Source of the DNA: JARROD01 sp037384225
Lineage (GTDB): Bacteria; Pseudomonadota; Gammaproteobacteria; Pseudomonadales; Cellvibrionaceae
Direction of reading: 5' to 3'
DNA length: 9,720 nt
Assembly (NCBI GenBank): GCA_037384225.1
Contig: JARROD010000140.1
Span: forward strand, 1 to 9,720
Made by a program: the position numbers and the translations under genes. Below the pieces are notes generated by a model. That model was not told the DNA's origin, did no database searches, and saw nothing but the letters and a program-made list of their open reading frames with translations. This document shows positions 1 to 6,900 of this stretch, piece by piece. Numbering within the stretch: the stretch's first letter is position 1; the number at the start of each line of letters is the position of its first letter.

Positions 1-759
1 CTGTTGCGCACCTGGATCGGGTCGATTCCCCTTTCTTCGGACTTCCGCAGAGAGCTCCTGCAAAAGGGAAAAATCGACAATGAGCTTCTCACCCGTTATA
101 AAGCACTCAAGCCCGCCGCCGAAAGAGTAGCCGCGGTCAAATCCTGGATCGAGCCCCCGGAGCCGAAGCAAGAACCCAAACCCGAGAATCAATCCACGGC
201 GCCCGAGATACCGGAATCCACTATCGCGCCGGCCGCCACCCCCAAAATCGCCGCAACTCAAGCCCAACCTCAATCACCCCCGAGCGGTGAAACTTCCTCT
301 GTTGAAATACCCTCCGTTGAAAAACCAAAGTCCCAGGGAAAAGCGATTCCCAGAGTTGAAGCCCGACCGGTTCAGGTGACGCTCGCAAACGCTTTTCCCA
401 AGCACGAAATCACCGAAGAGGCGAACCTGAAACGTGAAGAAGAGATGGAGGAGTTAACCGCCGAAAGCCTGATTAGCCAACAGCTCTACCACGCCAAACT
501 GTTAAAATGGACGTATCAGCACCTCAGATACCCGCCAAAAGCGCATAAGCGTCGCCAGGAAGGCCATGTGCGTTTATCGGTCACTATCAGTCGTACGGGA
601 AAATTAGAAGCCGTTAACGTTATATCCGAGTCCGGCTACGCACTGCTCAACAACGAAGCCATTAACGCCGTTAAAGAATCCAGCCCCTACCCCTCTATGC
701 CGGAAGATGTGCGCGGCCGTCAGTTTGAATTTTCAATACCGATTGAATTTCGTCTGTAA
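1..759 (+). CDS. TonB-family energy transducer, 5'-truncated by the window edge
   Basis: The reading frame is already open at base 1 and ends with TAA at 757-759, so about 252 C-terminal residues are visible. The last 80 or so residues match the TonB C-terminal domain (known family: couples the ExbB/ExbD proton-motive complex to outer-membrane TonB-dependent receptors). They show the YPPKA entry motif (Tyr at bases 529-531), the EGHVRLSV strand, the TGKLEAVNVISESG turn, a helix with NNEAINAVK, SSPYPSMP, and the closing strand FSIPIEF. Before it lies a Pro/Glu/Lys/Gln-rich stretch (roughly visible residues 50-130), as expected for the periplasm-spanning linker, then an acidic-helical segment with EEEMEEL. 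No membrane helix is visible, so the anchor, or another N-terminal domain, must lie upstream. The TTG at base 4 is a poor start: no ribosome site can be seen and the frame continues to the edge. The specific paralogue cannot be told. Confidence 0.88.
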   Translation: MLRTWIGSIPLSSDFRRELLQKGKIDNELLTRYKALKPAAERVAAVKSWIEPPEPKQEPKPENQSTAPEIPESTIAPAATPKIAATQAQPQSPPSGETSSVEIPSVEKPKSQGKAIPRVEARPVQVTLANAFPKHEITEEANLKREEEMEELTAESLISQQLYHAKLLKWTYQHLRYPPKAHKRRQEGHVRLSVTISRTGKLEAVNVISESGYALLNNEAINAVKESSPYPSMPEDVRGRQFEFSIPIEFRL

Positions 760-788
760 AGAACAAGCTCAAAAAATACCCAAAGCGT

Positions 789-905
789 CTAACCGGCCCG
801 GTCCAAACTTGAACCGGGCCGGCGGACACATCGTGAAAAGCCAAAGCCCTTAGGAACGTGCAAGCCCCTTAGACATAATAGCTTCCCACCTTCCCGGGTT
901 ATTGA
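789..905 (-). other. Suspect C-terminal tail, possible frameshift read-through
   Basis: The last 38 residues (2920-2957) follow YRGGDF. They are basic (8 Lys/Arg against 2 acidic) in an otherwise very acidic protein, use rare codons (ATA, CTA twice, TTA, AGG, CGA), and their DNA contains a 10-bp GC hairpin. Removing one T from the TTTT at 905-908 would give GDFQ and a TAA stop at 899-901. So the natural end may be there, through a real mutation or a sequencing error in the run. Confidence 0.5.
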
Positions 906-3900
906 AAAGTCACCTCCTCGGTAGACAACGTGCAACAGTCCATCCAGCGCCAGGCGCTCGCCGAGGCGAACATAATCCTGCCCGTCGGCGGTATCTGGGA
1001 TCACAGCAAACAACAGATTGAGTTCATCCTCATCCCTGTCCATCAATACCCCCACCTGTTCCGGCAGATCCATGAAGATCAGGGTTTGCCCGTGAACGGA
1101 CTGCGACCGCCACATGACTTCACCGAGATCCAGCGGACTGTTCAACCCCTGGCTGTCCAGCTTCAATTCAGCCACGCCGCTGTTGCCCGCCGCCGCATCG
1201 GCGCCGTGCAACACAGCGGTCAAGGTGCCGTTCCAATTGCTGAAGAGGGTCACATCGACAGTCTCTCCCCCTTCCGGTGTCAGCAGTTCAACCAGGCTCT
1301 TGGCCACAATCGGCATTAGCGATTCCGTATCAAAACCGACCTGCACATAATTCATGCAATCGAGCGGTACGCTGTCAGGGTAATAGTCGCAATCCACCTC
1401 ATAGCCTTCCTGAATGGTGGTCAGTCTAACCTCCATGGCCCTGGCTTCCGGCGCAAACACCGCGCCCGGATCCAGCGAACGGCCGGCCCAAAATTCCGGC
1501 AGCAATCCCAATTGCAGTGCCGAACCGATAGCCCAGCCGCCCACCTCCAGTTTCTGGCGTGCATAGGTTTCACCGCCGGCCGCCCTGGCCAATATCGCGC
1601 TACCGTCTTCGCCGATACTTTCAACCAACACTGTGTCCTCGACGTCCTGCCAGCCGGTGCTACCCAACATCAATACACTTTCGGTTAATGCCGGCACCCA
1701 AAGCTGGAGTTCAGGGTCAAATTCATATTCCGTTACGGATGTCCCGACACCGTCGAAGAGGACTTCCTCATAGTCGTACTCCACACTTCGGCCCTCCCAA
1801 TCCACTTCACCATCCCCCCAGTTCATGCCACCGAGTAATGCCGTCTCGGCAGCTATGGGGGTCGAGGGCACGGCGCTGAAGCTATAGGTTTCAACACACG
1901 CCTGGCTATAAACGCCTTCTTCTATCATAACCTCTTCCGTGTCTGTGGCCGTGCCGGTGATCTCGCCGCTGACGAGGTTGTAAGTGGCCGATACCGAATA
2001 GACCGCGCGCCCGTCTTCTTCCTCCTCGATATTCTCGACGGTAATCTCTCCGTTGGCGGTGATACTGCCCATATCGCGGTAGTCTTCACCGTCGGGGTCG
2101 GTGCCGGAGGCAATCACCAGGGTGCCCGCCTGCCACCAGTTTTCCAGGAAGCTGATACTGGCACCGACCGGCAGACCTTCACCACATTCGAGACCGGCTC
2201 TATCCATGACAGTCGCTGTGACAAGATAGACATTACTGAGATCAAAGTCCGGCAGTTCGCACAGGTCGCCAATGCCGTTTTCATTCTCATCAAGCTGGTC
2301 GGCATTGGCAACATGAGGGCAGTTATCGCTGTTGTCGCCAATGGTGTCGCCGTCGAAATCCTCCGATTCAAAGGGGTTGTCGGGGAAGGTGTCGACGTCG
2401 TCCGGCTCGCCGTCACGATCGGAATCGATATTGTCAAAACCGCTCCACAAATCGCCGCCGGTGTCTCCGCCGCTAAGATCATCTACGCTGAGGTCGTCTC
2501 CACCACTGAGATCGTCGCCGCCGCTATCACCACAGAATTCGCCACAGTCGGACAATGTATCTTCAAAAACCGTGTCATAAACACGGATGACAACTTCAAA
2601 ACCCGTGTCCTGGATTTCCAAATCCCAGTCATGGCCGTTTTCATTGAGATACTCGACAAAAATGGGAATACTTTGACCACGGTTGAAACTCAAGCTATTA
2701 CCGCTCTGAGGCTCGCCGGTTGCGGGATCGAGCCCGGCGAGATTGACCCCCTGAGCGTCCTCGGGCAACAATAGGGTCACTGTGGACGAATCGACACCAA
2801 AGGATATAAGCAGAGTACCGATGCCATCATTGTTTAAACCAACCTCGGTATCGAAGTAGAGTGCCCCTGCGCCCTCGTTACCAACGCCGAAGTCGTACAC
2901 CACTTGCGGGCAATCGAAACAATCTCCAAGGTCACCTGTATTGGTGAAATCACCGCCGCCGAAGATATCGAACCACTCCGCGTGCCCTGTGCCACTCTCG
3001 TTGAACTCGGCGATAAAGTTAAATTGAATATCACTGAAGCGCAGGCCGAACTCGGCGCGATGCTCGCTTTCGGCGATCACAATCGTATAGTCGCCGCCCT
3101 CGCTGGCACTCAGCTCTTCACTGCCGACAGCGGTAAAGTGGTTGACGCCCGCCAGTTCGCTGCTGAAGCTAAATGTCCAGACGCCGCTGTCGTAACTCGC
3201 TGTCACATCGGTGACGCCATCGCCATCGACGTCGTGCTCACCGGCCAACGTCTGTCTCGGCGGCGGCAGGAACCAGGCCAGTTTCATCAGGTCAGCGCGG
3301 ATAAAGCGCAGATCGAAATTCACTGCCTGGCCATTGCTGTGAAGCACGTACATAAAGCCCGGCGCGGTCAGTTCGAAACTATTGTCGCCGTCGCCACTGT
3401 ACTCGTTGCCGCTGGCGGTCAGGGTAAACCTGGCCCAAACTTCTCTGGCATCGCCTTCTAAGGTGAAGCTGTCAATGACCACCTCCAGAATTTCTTCGCC
3501 GGATTGCGGTTCAACCACCACAAAAAAGCCTTGCTGGTCCAGTGGTATGGCACCGGTTTCCGTAGTCGGTCCCTGAATTTCCAGCTCCATGGGCAGGGAG
3601 TCCAACAGTGACAGTTCAGTAAATTCGGCATTGACGGCAAAGAAATCCGTCATTACATCCACCCGATCCTGTTCGGTACAGAAGTTGGAATAAATGTCGG
3701 TTGAGATGGCACCGCAGGTGGGCGGCACAATCCCCCCCTCCCCGGCGCCCAGATCGACATTGAAAACTACCAGCGAACCGGCGGCGAGCTGACCGTAGGT
3801 CAGTTCCTTGCGGCCACCGTCCGCAAAAGCCTCGCTGACACCGGAGCCGAAGACTATTCGGGCTGTGGAAGAGTCTGTGGTGGAACCCTCGGTGGTTATA

Positions 3901-6900
3901 GAAACTTCTGTAGTAGAAGCCTCTGTACTACTACCGTCTTCACCGGTGACAATCGCCTCCAGGGTAAACAGGGTATTGTCTTCTGTGCAGTCGGTGATCG
4001 ACGGCGCGGTAAAACCATCCTCCGCCATGTTCAGGCAAATGCTGTCGCCCACCGCCAGCTTGATTTCATTGTCGACAAAAAATCCCTGATTGAAGCCGGC
4101 TCCGCCCGAGGTCGTGACATCGTCAAAACTCAACACACTGACACCGATAAAGTCACCGGCGTCATTTTCCAGGAATGCCGTCAACCTGAAGTCGCAGGTA
4201 CGGCCGCCGATCCAGGGAGTATTGAGCAAAAACTCCGGCTGTATCGCGCGCCCACTGCCGTCCCGCGCCGGGGCGAAGAAGAACATGTTTTCCTCCGGTA
4301 CAAACGCCTCGCCGGGTTCCGATCCGGGGCAGTAGACATTCATCTCGTACTCCACTGCACCGGGAATCTTGGCGCCGGTGAAGGTGAGATCGCGGGTCAC
4401 ATCCAGGCTGGTCACGCCGCTGAACGACTGCGGATCACCGGTTCCCACCGCCAGGGTCAGATCCTCCAGCACTGCCAACTCGGCCGGTATCCGCACCGAC
4501 ACACTGCCCTCGGTGGTGGGCCGCGCCGGACAGGGCTCGGCGCCGCACATAAAGGGATTGCCCTCGATATCGGTGGGGGCCCGATAACTGATCTTGTAAG
4601 CGAAATCCACTCGACTGCCAAGCCCGACAAAGGTTTCCTCCGGCACACTCAGATTAAAACCGACACCGTCGCCGAATTTACTCGCCAGCGCCACACTGAC
4701 GCCGCCGTCCACCGAAAGGGAAGAGCACTGAAAGTCGGTAAATTCGCCGGTATCGCCGTCGACAGCGGGCGGTGTGCAGGTAAAAATCACCTGTTGTCCC
4801 GCGTCGGCACCGAAAATTTCACTGTCCAGCACCACCGCCTGAATATCGCCAGGGTAAACATTTTCCGTTTCCACCAGGAAGGATTTCTCCACGCCTCCGG
4901 CGCCGTCGGCTTCCGCCATCAGGCTGATAAAAAGGCCCTCGCCGAACCCGGCGTCGGTACCGCCACCTGCAGAAGCCTGGCCGGGCACATTGGGGTCGCT
5001 GTCGTTGGGATCAAACAAAGTCGGCACACCATCAAAATCAGCGTCGTATACGCTGCCGATAGCGGTATCCAGCGCCGATGAAAATACCAGGGTCGGGTGC
5101 TCGGCGGGGCATACCATTGCCTCCTCAGTAAAACAAACCACATTTGCCTCCGCACCGTGGTCTGCAGACGCGGGATCAAAACGAACCATGTCCAGGCCGA
5201 TTTCAAAATTGGCGTAAGGGTCGTCGCTGGGAATATCGCGGATTACCCGTCCGAGAAAGGAGGGGGCGGCGCCCTCGCCGTCATTGTCATCAAACACGGC
5301 AATAATATTGTTGTGCTTGAGGTTGGTGACAAAGGCGGTGGCATTGTCGGGGCTGGGTTCCATCACATAGGTGCGGTCCTGCTTGTTAAAGCTCAGTTTG
5401 ACAAAGCGAATTCCCGTGCGACCGGCGTCGATTCGCACCGGAATACTGCTGTAGTCCGCAGGGTTGCCGAAGACAGTGTCGAAATCCGCATGGCCGCTGA
5501 TATTCTCCTCGAAATGCTCGCCCGCGTAGCGGAAGAAAACCCCGTCGGTAGCCGTCGCCAGTTGCGCGTACTCGATATCGTTGCCGCCGAAGGAAACCTC
5601 CTGCGGCGGTAACAAATCCGGGCCGCTGTATTGACTGGGATTATCGAGAATCAACCAGTCGCCGTAAAGCAACCGGTAGTGGGTCATGCCCGCCGGGCCG
5701 CCGCCGCCGTTAACTGGCAACGCGTCGAAAGCCGCTTTCGGTATCGCCACCCGACCCAGGCTGTCGACGCTGGCGATACCGACATCGATAAAGGCCACCT
5801 CGGCCCCGTCCGGCTCGATGAACTGATCGAGAACGCGCAATTCCAGAATCCAGTACTTGCCGCCGCGGTCTCGCATCAGATAGAGACGGTCGTGGACAAA
5901 GTTCTCAGTATCCACCTCAACGCTGGCGGAAAGCGCACCGGAATCGACGGCCACCGATTCGATCAGTGAACGGATATTGGCGCCCATAATAGAAGCAATA
6001 CCGTACACGGGTTCCAGGCCGCCGTCCGACGACAGCGACAGCGTCAGCACCCCATCGCTGTAACCGCCAAACAACGGCGCGAATCCCAGGTTGTCTCCGC
6101 CTGCCGCCTCAATGGCGTAGCCCGTGTCGGTGGCGCTGAAGAAAAAGTCCACCGCACCCAGGCCCGCCGCTTCCTCTTGCGTTGTGAGATAAATGGGCGC
6201 GCCGGGCTGTTCAAAGTTGGAGATATCTATGCCTTCTGGTTGTGGCGGCTGTCCGGCAATACCCGGGCGGCTTTGATCGCTCACCAGCCCCAGGCCGGGC
6301 ACCGGCTCAAACTGTTGATCCGGGCCGATCATCATCGGCGTCTGCGGGTCGCACAGATTCATCTGCGGCGCAAAGCCGTCGACATAGAAGAACAGTTCCG
6401 GCAGGTCATTCTGATAGCTGGGAATACTGAAACGAATCACATAATCGCGGCCGTATTCAGCGCCATCCAACGCCGGCAGATCTTCGATGGTATAGGTTCG
6501 GCGCGCTGGGCCAGCGCCTTCAAGCAGTTGTGAATTCACTGTTGCATCGATGCTGTCGCCTTTAAAGAAAGAGCCGTCGGCGTCATTGTATTGCACCGCA
6601 AAGACCTTAAGCATCAACTGGTCGGTGCTGTCTCCGGCACCGGGGTCGCTACCATCGAAACGCTCGACAGTACAACTGATATCGACAACATCGCTGCGGT
6701 TATCCAACGTGTCGACAAACTCATCGATATTCTGCTGTTTAAACTCGGGCAACTGCGGCAATCCGCTCAAACCGTCGGCCACACTCGCCCGGACGCTCTG
6801 GAAAAACTCGCCATTGGCGATTTCGGTAATGTTCAACAATGAGGAAACCAAAGTGGCGACGCTTACCGAAGTGCCCGGCGCCATCACCTTGAGGTTGTCA

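Noticed and set aside
844..872. Imperfect direct repeat AAGCCCTTAG / AAGCCCCTTAG
   Set aside because: Only two short copies, one base different, with no element or gene boundary linked to them; likely chance.
930..1350. Overlapping + strand frames downstream of the TonB-family gene
   Set aside because: They overlap each other and the C-terminal coding part of the lipoprotein; products look like random translation (His/Gln/Pro-rich) with no family signal.
2904..3461. Open + strand frame of 185 codons opposite the giant gene
   Set aside because: It lies wholly antisense to the lipoprotein gene; the product has no recognisable motif, and such frames are expected opposite GC-rich coding DNA with frequent GAC/GAT and TCA-poor codons.
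5097..5612. Open + strand frame of 171 codons opposite the giant gene
   Set aside because: Same reason: antisense shadow, no ribosome site of note, no domain, while the - strand frame carries clear secreted-protein motifs here.
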